This document shows positions 36,416-48,100 of a stretch of 59,914 nucleotides of DNA, piece after piece. The stretch's first letter is position 1. Each line of letters starts with the position of its first letter. The notes below the pieces were generated by a model. That model worked only from the letters and a program-made list of their open reading frames with translations. It was not told the origin of the DNA and did no database searches. The stretch covers positions 229,459 to 289,372 of the forward strand of contig NZ_JABSNM010000003.1 of NCBI RefSeq assembly GCF_013294065.1, in the 5' to 3' direction. Position numbers and translations under genes: made by a program. This DNA comes from Sphaerotilus uruguayifluvii. Lineage in GTDB: Bacteria; Pseudomonadota; Gammaproteobacteria; Burkholderiales; Burkholderiaceae_C.

Positions 36416-37423
36416 TCAGGCCCGCACCCGGCGCCAGGCGCCCGCCGGCGCCACCCGCCGGTCGATCGCGCCGGGCGGCAGCGGCACCACCCGCACCCGA
36501 CGCTCCTGCGGCGGCCGCGCCAGCCCGGCGAGCACCCGCGCCTGGCCGATCCAGTCCTGGCGGCCGGCACGGTGGCCGACATGCGGCAGGTGGCGCGCCA
36601 GCCAGCGCAGCTCGCCGGCCTGCCATTCGGCGATCTGGCGGAAATACCAGACGCCGCGCCGGTTCAGCCAGGTCTGCGTCGCCGGACCGATGCCGTGAAT
36701 GCGCTCCAGATCGTCCGGCGGCGGGCTGTCGCTGCCGCGCTGCAGCGCCGCGGGCGCGCGCATCGCCGCCTCGCCGACGATGACCGCCTCCTCGGGCCGG
36801 TCGAGCTCCGAGGCCGCGCCGGTGCCGGTCACGCCGGTGCCGCGCAGCAGCGGGCGGGCGGCCACGCCGGCACGCGCGCCCTCGACGTCGCGCCGCAGCG
36901 CGCGGGGCTGGGCCTGGGCATGCGCCTGCGCGAGCTGCTTCTGCAGCAGCGCGCGCGCGCCGTCGCCCTCCTCGATCAGGCCGAGCAGCTGGGTGATCTC
37001 GGCCCGCATCAGGCCGGTCTGGTCGCGCAGCGCCCCGATCTCGCGGCGATGGGCCTCGCGCTCGGCGGCGACCTGGCGGTCGAGCCCGAGCAGCTGCTGG
37101 CACAGCGCCTGCTCGGCCTGGCGGTGGCTGGCACGGGACGCATCGATCTCGCGCCGCAGCGCCTCCTCGCGGCTCTCGGCCTCCTGGACAAGCGCCTTCA
37201 GCCGGTCCGCCTCGGCGCCGAGCCCGTGCAGGCGCGCCTCATGCTCGGCCAGCCAGTCGTCCTGCGCCTGCCAGCAGCGCCGGTGCACCGCATCGAGCGC
37301 CCGCTCCACCTGCCGGCGCATCACCAGCCGCCCCAGGCCGGCGCCGGCCAGCAGCGCACACGCGCCCACCAGCAGCAGGTCCAGCCACCACATCACCCCG
37401 AACAGTCCGAACAGCTCCGTCAC
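36416..37423 (-). CDS. Membrane-anchored coiled-coil protein with C-terminal HhH domain
   Basis: A 335-residue protein. An N-terminal membrane segment (MWWLDLLLVGACALLAGAG, residues about 11-30) is followed by a long coiled coil (about 40-170, with repeated Glu/Arg/Leu heptads) and an Ala-rich linker. The C-terminal domain DLERIHGIGPATQTWLNRRG, with FRQIAEWQAGELRWLARHL, matches the helix-hairpin-helix domain found at the end of some NuoE proteins and in L21-like or DUF4332 proteins. GTG 37423 is chosen because AAGGAG lies 6 nt upstream. An ATG at 37504 in frame lacks one. It is convergent with the CHAT gene and divergent from the GGDEF-EAL gene. Function unknown. Confidence 0.75.
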   Translation of the reverse strand: MTELFGLFGVMWWLDLLLVGACALLAGAGLGRLVMRRQVERALDAVHRRCWQAQDDWLAEHEARLHGLGAEADRLKALVQEAESREEALRREIDASRASHRQAEQALCQQLLGLDRQVAAEREAHRREIGALRDQTGLMRAEITQLLGLIEEGDGARALLQKQLAQAHAQAQPRALRRDVEGARAGVAARPLLRGTGVTGTGAASELDRPEEAVIVGEAAMRAPAALQRGSDSPPPDDLERIHGIGPATQTWLNRRGVWYFRQIAEWQAGELRWLARHLPHVGHRAGRQDWIGQARVLAGLARPPQERRVRVVPLPPGAIDRRVAPAGAWRRVRA

Positions 37424-37677
37424 CTCGATCTCCTTGACTTCGCCGCCCGGCCCGGCCGCCTCGGTGAGGACCCGGGTTGCGCAGGCCTGTCGACAAAGTA
37501 ACAATGTGAAACAGATTCGATCTTGCGAAAGAAATCACGCCACAAGGTGAACGGGACCTGATCACGTCCGTCGCGGGACCGGTGAGGGAAAGCGCTGCTC
37601 AAGGTTTTTTCCTTTTCCGGGTGCTACCGTTGCAACATCGTTCTGCTTCTCGAACCCTCCCCGGTTCACAGACACCC
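37424..37677. other. 254-bp divergent intergenic region
   Basis: No gene is supported. It is clearly AT-richer than its neighbours, with a T-run (GGTTTTTTCC) near 37605, and should hold the promoters of the HhH gene and of the GGDEF-EAL gene. No clear -35/-10 pair was found. Confidence 0.5.
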
Positions 37678-39093
37678 ATGAACCAGCTGCGCATCGTGGT
37701 GATGGAAGAAGGCCCCCTGCAGGAGCAGGACCACGACGCGACGCTGCGTCAGCTCGGCCTGATCGATCCGCGCACCGGCCTGCCGCATCGCGACCTGCTG
37801 CTCGACCGCCTCGGACAGGCGGCGGCCGCGGTCAGCCGCGGCGGTGCGGCCTTCGCGCTGATGTGCATCGGCGTCGCGGTGCCGCCGGGCCCGCCCGGGC
37901 CGGGCCGCGGCGAGCCGGCCGAGGCGCTGCGCGACGAGTTCGCGCACCAGCTGCTGGCGATGAGCCGCCACACCGACAGCTTCGCGGTCAGCGGGCCGGA
38001 CGAATTCCTGGCGCTGATTCCCGGCAACCCGTCGGTCGCCGGCCTGATGGCCATGGGCCAGAAGATCGCCGCGGGCTTTGCCGGGCGGCTGCAGGTGCAC
38101 ATCGGCGTGGCGCTGTGCCCGCGCCATGCGGCCGACGCGGGCGTGCTGCTGCAGCAGGCCTGCGCCGCGCTGGAGCAGGCGCGCAGCGCGCAGGTCATCA
38201 CCGCGCTGTACGAGCCGCGCGGCCTGGGCACCGCGACCCGCTGCGAGCCGCCCTCCACCGGCGAGGACGACCTGTCCGCGCCCGGCTTCGTGCCGGTGAT
38301 CGACCTGAAGGAAGGCGGCCTGCTGCGGCTGCAGATCGTCACCGGCCTGAGCGGCGGCGGCACCGACTTCGCGCCGACCGCCATCGGCGCGGGCCCGCGC
38401 GGCGACCGCTGCGCGCAGCTGCGCCGGCTGCTGCGCATGCTGGACCGCGCGCTCGAGGCCGCCAGCGGCTGGCGCCGCCAGGGGCTGCCGGTGCGGCTGT
38501 CGCTGCCGCTGCCCGGGCGGCTGCTCGACGAGCCGACGCTCGCGCCGGCGCTGCTGGCGCTGCTCGACCGCCACCGCTGGCCGGCGCCCGACCTGACGGT
38601 CGAGGCCCGCAGCGCCGCGATCATGCAGCGCGGCGCCGAGGTGATCGAGGCGCTGAGCGCCGCCGGCGTGCCGCTGTCGATCGACGACGAGGGCGACGGC
38701 CTGGCGCTGCATCTGGCGATGGCCGCGCCGGCGGCGGTGGCCGAGCTGAAGTTCGATGCCGGCGCGCTGGGCCTGCTGCGCAGCGAGGCGCAGCGCGCCG
38801 CGGTGGTGCGAGCGCTGGTCGCGCTGGCGCAGGGCTGGCAGGCCCGGGTGGTCGCCACCGGCGTCGACGATCTGGTCACCCGCGCCTGGCTGGCCGAGCT
38901 GGGCTGCGATGCCGCGCACGGGCAGGCCTGCGGACGCGAGCTGCCGGCCGATCAGGTGCCGGCCTGGTGCGCCGGACGCCGCGGCGAGGCCGGCCCGGCC
39001 GCTCAGGCCGGTGCGCGCGCGCCGGCCGGATCGAGGCTGGGCCGCGGCCAGAGCGGCGCGGCCGCGCTGCCCGAGCGCTCGCGCCCGCACTGA
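37678..39093 (+). CDS. Degenerate GGDEF-EAL protein
   Basis: A 471-residue cytoplasmic protein with the outline of a GGDEF-EAL tandem but broken active sites. The GGDEF loop reads SGPDEFLALIPG (GPDEF) after IDPRTGLPHRDLLLDRL. The EAL half keeps the scaffold (FVPVIDLKEGG, then LSIDDEGDGLALHL and LKFDAGAL) but has no EAL triad after the substrate strand, and DDFGTG is changed to DDEGDG. It is therefore unlikely to make or cut cyclic di-GMP and may be a receptor or interaction protein. ATG 37678 gives the expected N-terminus. The last 91 bp overlap the convergent thiDE gene, an unusually long overlap. Confidence 0.8.
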   Translation: MNQLRIVVMEEGPLQEQDHDATLRQLGLIDPRTGLPHRDLLLDRLGQAAAAVSRGGAAFALMCIGVAVPPGPPGPGRGEPAEALRDEFAHQLLAMSRHTDSFAVSGPDEFLALIPGNPSVAGLMAMGQKIAAGFAGRLQVHIGVALCPRHAADAGVLLQQACAALEQARSAQVITALYEPRGLGTATRCEPPSTGEDDLSAPGFVPVIDLKEGGLLRLQIVTGLSGGGTDFAPTAIGAGPRGDRCAQLRRLLRMLDRALEAASGWRRQGLPVRLSLPLPGRLLDEPTLAPALLALLDRHRWPAPDLTVEARSAAIMQRGAEVIEALSAAGVPLSIDDEGDGLALHLAMAAPAAVAELKFDAGALGLLRSEAQRAAVVRALVALAQGWQARVVATGVDDLVTRAWLAELGCDAAHGQACGRELPADQVPAWCAGRRGEAGPAAQAGARAPAGSRLGRGQSGAAALPERSRPH

Positions 39094-40697
39094 CAGGCCG
39101 CGGCCATCCGCGCCAGCCGCTCGCGCTGCGCGGCGGCCGGATCGGCATCCCCCGGCTGCGCCGCCAGCGCCCGCACCAGGCAGACATCGGCGGCACCGGC
39201 GGCCATGACCGCCTCGACCTGCGCCTCATCCAGCACGCCGCCGATGCCGACCACCGGCACCGGCGCCATGCGTGCCCACCAGCCGAGGTTGTGCAGGCCC
39301 TGCGGCGTCCACGGCATGTCCTTGGTCGTCGTCGCCCAGACCGGGCCGCAGGCGACATAGGCCGGCTGCAGCGCAGTCGCCCGCGCCAGCTCCCACAGGC
39401 TGTGCGAGCTCAGGCCCAGCCGCAGCCCGCGCGCCTGGGCCGCGGCCAGCCGCGCGCGCCCGGCCGCGCCCAGCGCCAGCATGTCCTCCTGGCCCAGGTG
39501 CAGCGCGATCGACGCCGCGTCCAGCCGGCCGGCCTCGATGGCGTCGAGCACCAGCGCGTGGTGGTCGTTGATCACCAGCACCGGGCGGCGCGCGGCCGGC
39601 AGCGCCGCGATCGCCGCCTGCGCCTGGCCGATCTGCGCCTGCAGCGCCTCGGCGAAGGCCGCATCGTCCAGGCCGCGGTGCGCGGCGCGCTTGATGCGCA
39701 GCTGCAGCGCGCACAGGCCCGGCACCTCGGCGGCCGCCGCCAGCAGCGGCGCGGCCTGCGCGAACGCGTCGCTGATCGCGTAGAGCCCGCTCGGCCAGGG
39801 CTCGGCCGGCACGCGCACCGGCCCCGGCGGCGTCTCGTCGCAGCCCAGGCGCGGCAGCCGGCGTGCGTCGCCCGCAAAGCCCGCATCGAAGCCGACCGGC
39901 CCGGCGCCCTGGCCCGCCGCATGGCCGGCGGCGATCGCCGCGGTGGTCGCCATCTTGGCCAGCACCAGCGCGTCGGCGGTGACGAAGCCGCGCGCCATCG
40001 CCGCGGCGGCGCTGGTCGCGAAGGTGCAGCCGGTGCCGTGCGTGTGGCGCGCGTCCAGGCGCGGCAGCGCGAGCCAGCCGCGGGCCAGCGGCGTGTCGAT
40101 CCAGTCGAGCGCATCGGTGCGGTCGGCGGCACCGTCCGCGCTGTCGCCGCCGGTGATCGCCACCGCGCCGACCCCGAGCGCGCGCAGCGCAGCGGCCTGC
40201 GCCGGCACCTCGGCCAGGGTCATGGCCTCGGGCAGGCCCAGCAGCCGCGCGGCCTCGCGCCGGTTCGGCGTGATCAGGTCGGCGCGCGGCAGCAGCCGTT
40301 CGCGGTAGGCCGCCAGCAGCGCGTCATCGCAGAAAGCCGCGCCACCCGCGCTGGCGCCCAGCACCGGATCGACCACCAGGCGCACGCGCAGTCCGCCCTC
40401 GGCGTCGAAGCGATCCAGCCAGCGCATCAGCACCGCCACGCCCTCGGCGCTGCCGATCAGGCCGGTCTTGATGACGCTCGGGCGCAGGTCGGCCGCCAGC
40501 GCGGCGAGCTGCGCGTCGAGCACATCCGCCGCCACCGGCACGACGCGAGCGACGCCCAGCGAGTTCTGCGCCGTGATCGACGCGACCACCGGGCAGAGGT
40601 GGACCGCGCAGCCCTCGGCGGCGCGCGCGTCGGCGCTCAGGCCGGCGCCGCCGCCGCTGTCGTTGCCGGCGACGCTCCAGACGACCGGTCGATCCAT
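39003..40697 (-). CDS. thiDE: Bifunctional HMP-P kinase / thiamine-phosphate synthase (ThiD-ThiE fusion)
   Basis: A 564-residue fusion. The N-terminal half is ThiD (hydroxymethylpyrimidine and HMP-P kinase), with SVAGNDSGGGAGLSADARA, VVDPVLGASAGGAAF and RHTHGTGCTFATSAAAA. The C-terminal half from about residue 300 is ThiE, which joins HMP-PP with thiazole phosphate: ALHLGQEDMLALG, GLSSHSLWE and GPVWATTTKDMPWTPQG. The C-terminal 50 residues run past the usual ThiE end and are Arg/Ala/Pro-rich. ATG 40697 is given; GTG 40709 would overlap the thiG stop by 4 nt. It ends the thi operon. Confidence 0.93.
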   Translation of the reverse strand: MDRPVVWSVAGNDSGGGAGLSADARAAEGCAVHLCPVVASITAQNSLGVARVVPVAADVLDAQLAALAADLRPSVIKTGLIGSAEGVAVLMRWLDRFDAEGGLRVRLVVDPVLGASAGGAAFCDDALLAAYRERLLPRADLITPNRREAARLLGLPEAMTLAEVPAQAAALRALGVGAVAITGGDSADGAADRTDALDWIDTPLARGWLALPRLDARHTHGTGCTFATSAAAAMARGFVTADALVLAKMATTAAIAAGHAAGQGAGPVGFDAGFAGDARRLPRLGCDETPPGPVRVPAEPWPSGLYAISDAFAQAAPLLAAAAEVPGLCALQLRIKRAAHRGLDDAAFAEALQAQIGQAQAAIAALPAARRPVLVINDHHALVLDAIEAGRLDAASIALHLGQEDMLALGAAGRARLAAAQARGLRLGLSSHSLWELARATALQPAYVACGPVWATTTKDMPWTPQGLHNLGWWARMAPVPVVGIGGVLDEAQVEAVMAAGAADVCLVRALAAQPGDADPAAAQRERLARMAAACQCGRERSGSAAAPLWPRPSLDPAGARAPA

Positions 40698-40705
40698 GCC
40701 GGCGC

Positions 40706-41533
40706 TCACAGCAGGAAGGGCCGGCCGCTGACCGGCGTGGTCGCCACCGCCATCGCCTGCGGCGCCATCACGCCGGCCTCGAAGCCGAGCCGCCCGGCCT
40801 GCACCGCGCGCCCGAAGGCGGCGGCCATGCGCACCGGGTCGCGCGCCTGCGACACCGCCGAGTTCAGCAGCACCGCGTCATAGCCCAGCTCCATCGCCTG
40901 CACCGCGTGCGCCGGCGCGCCGATGCCGGCGTCGACGATCAGGGGCACATGCGGCAGCCGCTCGCGCAGCGTGCGCAGCGCCCACGGGTTGATCAGCCCC
41001 TGGCCGGAGCCGATCGGCGCGCCCCAGGGCATCAGCACCTCGCAGCCGACGTCGAGCAGGCGCTGGCAGGTGACGAGGTCGTCGGTGCAGTACGGGAAGA
41101 CCTGGAAGCCCTCGCGCACCAGCTCCTCGGCGGCCAGCACCAGCTCCCACGGGTCGGGCTGCAGCGTCTGCTCGTCGCCGACGACCTCCAGCTTGATCCA
41201 GGCGGTGTCGTAGAGCTCGCGTGCCATGTGCGAGAGCTCGATGGCCTCGCGGGCGGTGCGGCAGCCGGCGGTGTTGGGCAGCAGCCGGGCGCCCTGCTCG
41301 CGCAGCGCCGAGCGGATCGCGGCGATGTGGCCGTTGTCGCCGCCGCCGGCGCCCGCATGGACGCGGCGCAGGCCGACGGTCACCACCTCGGTGCCGGAGG
41401 CGACGATGGCCTCGTGCAGCGCCTGCGGCGAGGGGTAGCCGGCGGTGCCGAGCAGCAGGCGGCTGTTCAGCGTCACGCCGTAGGCGTGCCAGGCGGACGG
41501 GTTCGGCGTGGGGTTCAGCAGGGCGGCGTCCAT
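40706..41533 (-). CDS. thiG: Thiazole synthase
   Basis: A 275-residue TIM-barrel enzyme that makes the thiazole phosphate carboxylate from DXP, dehydroglycine and ThiS thiocarboxylate. The Schiff-base Lys is in [18 protein letters not shown], and the family pattern [42 protein letters not shown] and [18 protein letters not shown] is intact. The start at 41533 gives the standard length. It follows thiS with a 4-bp gap, and its stop overlaps a possible start of thiDE. Confidence 0.96.
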   Translation of the reverse strand: MDAALLNPTPNPSAWHAYGVTLNSRLLLGTAGYPSPQALHEAIVASGTEVVTVGLRRVHAGAGGGDNGHIAAIRSALREQGARLLPNTAGCRTAREAIELSHMARELYDTAWIKLEVVGDEQTLQPDPWELVLAAEELVREGFQVFPYCTDDLVTCQRLLDVGCEVLMPWGAPIGSGQGLINPWALRTLRERLPHVPLIVDAGIGAPAHAVQAMELGYDAVLLNSAVSQARDPVRMAAAFGRAVQAGRLGFEAGVMAPQAMAVATTPVSGRPFLL

Positions 41534-41537
41534 GGCT

Positions 41538-41738
41538 TCAGCCTCCGACGATGGGTTGGAACAGCGTGACCGACTCGCCGTCGGCCAGCACCCGCGCGAC
41601 GCGGGCGGCGCGCGGCACATGGCGGCCATCGACCGCGCTGCCGACCGCCTCGGGCGTGTGGCCCAGGCGCTGCAGCAGCTCGGCCAGCGTCGTGCCCTCG
41701 GGCAGCTCGACGGGGTCGCCGTTGACGTGGATCTTCAT
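41538..41738 (-). CDS. thiS: Sulfur carrier protein ThiS
   Basis: A 66-residue beta-grasp protein ending in the required Gly-Gly (LFQPIVGG), which is adenylated and thiocarboxylated to donate sulfur to ThiG. The N-terminus [20 protein letters not shown] is typical. Its start overlaps the thiO stop by 4 nt, and thiG begins 4 bp after its stop. No thiF gene is in this window, so a MoeB-like enzyme elsewhere presumably activates it. Confidence 0.95.
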   Translation of the reverse strand: MKIHVNGDPVELPEGTTLAELLQRLGHTPEAVGSAVDGRHVPRAARVARVLADGESVTLFQPIVGG

Positions 41739-42895
41739 GATGACAAGGCGGGGTGTTGCAGCGCCTGCTCGATCAGGGCCGGCGCGAGCAGCCAGCCGTG
41801 GCGGAACAGGCCGTTGATCGCGACGCGGCCGGGTTCGATGTCGAGTTGCGGTGCGTTGTCCGGCAGCGCCGGACGCAGATTGGTTTCCATGTGCAGGATG
41901 CGCGCCTCAGCCAGCGCCGGCAGCACGCTGTGCGCGGCGGCCATCAGCTCGACCGCGCTGCGCAGGCTCACCGGCGAGCGGTCCTCGCTCTCGATCTCGC
42001 TGGCGCCGATGACGATGCGGTCGTCCGGCCGCGGCACGATGTAGACGCGGTGGCGCGCATGCAGCAGCCGCAAGGGGCGCGACAGCGGCACGCCGGGCGC
42101 ATGCAGCCAGATCACCTCGCCGCGCACGCCGCGCAGGGCCGCCGCCCCCCCCGTCATTCCCGCGGAAGCGGGAACCCACGCAGGCGACGCGGGTGCTTCA
42201 TCGTGGGATCCCGCCTTCGCGGGAATGACGGCGGGGGGGCGGGATCGGGCGCCCAGGCCGCGCACGTCGAACACCAGGTCGAAGCCGTGCACCGAGCCGT
42301 CGTCCAGCGTGATCGCGCCGGGCGCGGTCGACGCCACCGTGCGGCCCCAGTGCCAGCGCACGTCACGCGCGTGGGCGACCAGCGCCGGCAGCATCGCCTG
42401 CGGCATGACCTGGCCCTCGCCGTCGAGGAACCAGGCGTGCAGGCCGGGCAGCAGCGCGGGCTCCAGCTCGAGCAGCGCCGGGCGGGTCAGCCGGCGCGGC
42501 TCGACCAGGCCGGCCGGTGCGGTCGACAGGCGCGCGAGCACCCGCTGCGCCGCGCCCAGGTCCGGCCCGTGGGCCAGCATCAGGCTGCCGCGCTGGCGGA
42601 AGTAGCGCGCCGCATCGCCCGCACCATCCAGCACGGCCAGCAGCTGCGCGACCTCGGACCACAGCGGCACCGAGCGCAGGCCCAGCAGCGCCACCTCCGG
42701 CCCGGCCGCGTCCAGCTCGGCCAGCGGGCTGAGCATGCCCGCGGCCGTGAAGCCCGCCGGCCCCAGGCCGTCGCCGCGCGGCTCCGGGCCCGCGGCCGGA
42801 TCGAAGACCTCGACCGCGTGTCCGGCGTGCGAGAGCTGCCAGGCCAGCAGGCGGCCCAGCACGCCCGCGCCGGCGATGCCGATGCGCAGCAGCAT
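41735..42895 (-). CDS. thiO: Glycine oxidase ThiO, carrying an in-frame REP insertion
   Basis: A 386-residue FAD enzyme that oxidises glycine to dehydroglycine for ThiG. The dinucleotide-binding motif GIAGAGVLGRLLAW is near the N-terminus, and PRPDDRIVIGASEIESEDRS and the C-terminal FRHGWLLAPALIEQAL match the family. Between FDVRGLGAR and LRGVRGEVIW sits about 30 extra residues (PPAVIPAKAGSHDE, WVPASAGMTGG) encoded by a palindromic element at 42151-42231. The reading frame stays open. Whether the enzyme is still active is uncertain, because this is close to the FAD domain. Overlaps thiS by 4 nt and starts 3 bp after the thiC stop. Confidence 0.92.
   Translation of the reverse strand: MLLRIGIAGAGVLGRLLAWQLSHAGHAVEVFDPAAGPEPRGDGLGPAGFTAAGMLSPLAELDAAGPEVALLGLRSVPLWSEVAQLLAVLDGAGDAARYFRQRGSLMLAHGPDLGAAQRVLARLSTAPAGLVEPRRLTRPALLELEPALLPGLHAWFLDGEGQVMPQAMLPALVAHARDVRWHWGRTVASTAPGAITLDDGSVHGFDLVFDVRGLGARSRPPAVIPAKAGSHDEAPASPAWVPASAGMTGGAAALRGVRGEVIWLHAPGVPLSRPLRLLHARHRVYIVPRPDDRIVIGASEIESEDRSPVSLRSAVELMAAAHSVLPALAEARILHMETNLRPALPDNAPQLDIEPGRVAINGLFRHGWLLAPALIEQALQHPALSS
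42151..42231. repeat. REP-type palindromic element inside thiO
   Basis: An 81-bp element (27 codons) with perfect 13-bp outer arms CCGTCATTCCCGC (42151-42163) and GCGGGAATGACGG (42219-42231). Inner palindromes CCCGCGGAAGCGGG and CCCGCCTTCGCGGG form two hairpins. It has the same architecture as the elements at 643-733 and 57538-57620, but here it is within a coding sequence and read in frame. Confidence 0.9.
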
Positions 42896-42898
42896 GGC

Positions 42899-44985
<2,087 letters not shown>

Positions 44986-44996
44986 GCGTGGGGCGC

Positions 44997-45025
44997 ATTG
45001 TGGTGACACGTCTTCCAGGCGTCAA
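44997..45025 (-). promoter_or_regulatory. Sigma70-type promoter of the thi operon
   Basis: On the minus strand TTGACG (45020-45025) is followed after exactly 17 nt by CACAAT (44997-45002). The predicted start, around 44990, falls just before the TPP aptamer. This is the clearest promoter in the window. Confidence 0.7.
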
Positions 45026-45133
45026 GCCGGGGTCATGCAGCAACAGGACCGTGTCACGATCACGGTCCGCGCGCGACCGCACTCGCGCGTTGCATCGAAC
45101 AGAACCGCCCGAAGAACGATCCCGCCGCCGCCG

Positions 45134-48100
45134 ATGACTTCCGACGCCCCCGAAGACACCCGCCCTGCCCCGACCCCGCCCGCCCGCGCCCGGCGGCTGC
45201 TGCGTGCGGCCGCGATCGCGCTGGGCGGCCTGCTGCTGCTGTGGCTGCTGTCCTGGCTGGCGCTGCCGCCGCTGCTGAAGTCGCTGGTCGAGACGCAGGC
45301 CAGCCAGGCGCTGGGGCGGCCGGTCACGCTCGAGCGGGTCCGCTTCCGGCCCTGGGCGATGGACCTGGCCATCGAGCGGCTGCGCATCGGCGCCGCAGCC
45401 GGCACGACCCCGGCCGAGCCGCTGCTGGAGGTCGCGAGGCTGCATGCCGATCTCGACGCGGCCTCGCTGTGGCAGCTGGCGCCGGTGGTGGCCGCGCTGG
45501 AGATCGAGGCGCCGGCGCTGCGCCTGACCCGCACCGCCGAGGGCCGCTACGACATCGACGACCTGATCGCCCGGCTGGCGGCGCCCTCGCCCGCGCCGCA
45601 GCCCGACCGCGGCCCGGCGCGCTTCGCGCTGCACAACCTGCGCCTGAGCGGCGGTTCGGTGCGCTTCGACGACCGGCCGACCGGTCAGGTCCACCAGCTC
45701 GGCGAGCTGACGCTGACGCTGCCCTTCCTGTCGACGCTGCCCTCGCAGGTCGAGATCGAGGTGGCGCCGCGGCTGGCCTTCGTGCTGGACGGCGCGCGCT
45801 TCGACAGCCAGGCGCAGGGCCGGCCGTTCGCGCCCCACCGCACCACGCAGGCCAGCTTCTCGCTGCCGCAGCTCGACCTGGCGCCGTGGCTGGGGCACTG
45901 GCCGGCGGCGCTGCCGGTGCGGCTGCTGCGCGGGCGCATCGGCACCGAGCTGAAGCTCGACTTCGACGCGCCCGCCGGCGCCACGCCGGTGGTGCGCCTG
46001 AGCGGCCGGGTGCAGGCGCAGGAGCTGGCCTTCGCCGACCGCGACGGCCACGCGCTGCTGGGCTGGAACGACCTCGACATCGCGCTGCGCGACGTGCAGC
46101 CGCTGGCGCGGCGCCTGGCCTTCGGCGCGATCACGCTCGACGGGCTGACGCTGGACCTGGCACGCGACGCGCAGGGGCGGCTGAATCTCGCCCGGCTGGC
46201 CGCGCCGGACAGCCCGACCCCGGCCGCCGCGCCGGCACCGCAGGCATCCGCGGCCGCCTCCGCCGCCATCGCCCCTGAGGCGCCGGCCTGGCAGGTCAGC
46301 GTCGAGGCGCTGGCGCTGCACGACACCCGCATCGGCTGGCAGGACGCGACGACGCAGCCCGCCGCCCGCCTCGCGCTCGAGCGCCTGTCGCTCGAGACCG
46401 GCGCGCTGGCCTGGCCGATGCAGCAGCCCGCGCGGCTGAAGCTCGAGGCCGCGCTGGCCGCACCGGCGCGCGGCACGCTGGCCGTCGAGGGCCAGGCCGA
46501 TCCGGGTGCGGCCGATCTGGCCCTGAAGATCGACGCGCTCGGGCTGGAGGCCTTCGCGCCCTATCTGCGCCCGGTGCTGAAGCCGCGGCTCGACGGCCGG
46601 CTGGCGGCGCAGGCGCGGCTGCGCTGGCAGGCGGGCGACGCGCCGGCGCTGAACATTGCGCTCGAACGCGGCGAGCTGACCGCGCTGAAGCTGAGCACGC
46701 CCGACGCCCCGGCCGCCACGCCGCCGCTGGCGGCGCTGGAACGCCTGGAGATCGAGGCGGGCCAGATCGACCTGAACGCCCGCCAGGTCGAGATCGGCCG
46801 GCTGCGGCTGCTGCAGCCGAGCACCCGGCTGGAGCGCGACGCGCAAGGTCGCCTGAATCTGGCCGACTGGCTGGCCGCGCCTCCTGCGACGCCCGCGTCG
46901 GCGCCGGCCGCCGTCGAGCCGCCGACGCCAGGCTGGTCGCTGCGGCTCGGCACGCTGCAGCTCGAGGACGGCCGCCTGGGCTGGCGCGACCTGCAGCCCG
47001 AGGACGATGTCGCGCTCGAGATCGAGCGGCTGCAGCTCGGCGTGCAGGACCTGCAGTGGCGCGGCGACCGGCTGGGCGCGCCGCTGCGCTGGCAGCTTGC
47101 CGCCGACCTGCGCGGCGAAGGCGGCACCCGCCGCGCCGGCCCGACCGCGCCGGTGATCGACGCCCGCGGCCAGCTCGCGCTCGAGCCGCTGGCGGTGTCG
47201 GCACGGCTGAAGCTGCAGGCGCTGCCGCTGCACCTGCTCGCGCCCTACGCGCCGCCGATGCCCGGCGTCGAGCTGGTGCGCGCGCGGCTGGGCTGGGACG
47301 GCGAGCTGACGCTGCGCCAGCCCGCCGCCGGCCTGCAGCTCGCGCTGCGCGGCGACGGCCGGCTCGCCGACCTGCAGCTGCACACCCGGCAGCGCGGCGG
47401 CAGCGCCAGCAGCGGCAGCACCGAAGGCGACGACGGCGCCGAGCTGCTGAGCTGGCAGACGCTCTCGCTGCAGGGCCTGGACGTGGCGCTGCAGCCGGGC
47501 GCGCGCCCGAAGGTGCGCCTGCGCGAGACCGCGCTCGACGGCCTGTTCGCGCGGCTGATGATCACGCCGGAGGGCCGCTTCAACCTGCGCGATGCCGGCG
47601 AGCGGCCGGTCGCCGTCACGTCCGCGCCGGCGGCGGCATCCGCGGCGGCCTCGGCGGCGTCCGCACCCGCCTCGCGCCCGGCGGCGGGCACGCCGGCCGA
47701 GCTGCCAGTCGACCTCGACATCGGCCCGACCCGGCTGAGCCGCGCGCGCATCGACTTCGAGGACCGCTTCATCCGCCCGAACTACAGCGCCGACCTCGAC
47801 GACCTGCACGGCCAGCTCGGGGCCTGGCGCAGCGGCTCGCGCGAGATGGCCACGCTGACGCTGGCCGGCAAGGTCGCGCGCACCGGCGACCTGTCGGTGT
47901 CGGGTCGGCTGCAGCCGCTGGCCAGCCCGCCGGCGCTCGACATCCAGGCACGCGCCAGCGACATCGAGCTGGCGCCGCTGTCGCCCTACTCCGGCAAGTA
48001 CGCGGGCTACGGCATCGAGCGCGGCAAGCTGTCGATGGACGTGGCCTACCGCATCGACGAGAGCGGCCGTCTCGACGCGACGAACCGGCTGGTGCTCAAC

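Noticed and set aside
42151-42231. thiO as a pseudogene
   Set aside because: The frame is intact through and past the palindrome, and the start, FAD motif and C-terminal family block remain, so it is annotated as a coding gene with an insertion.
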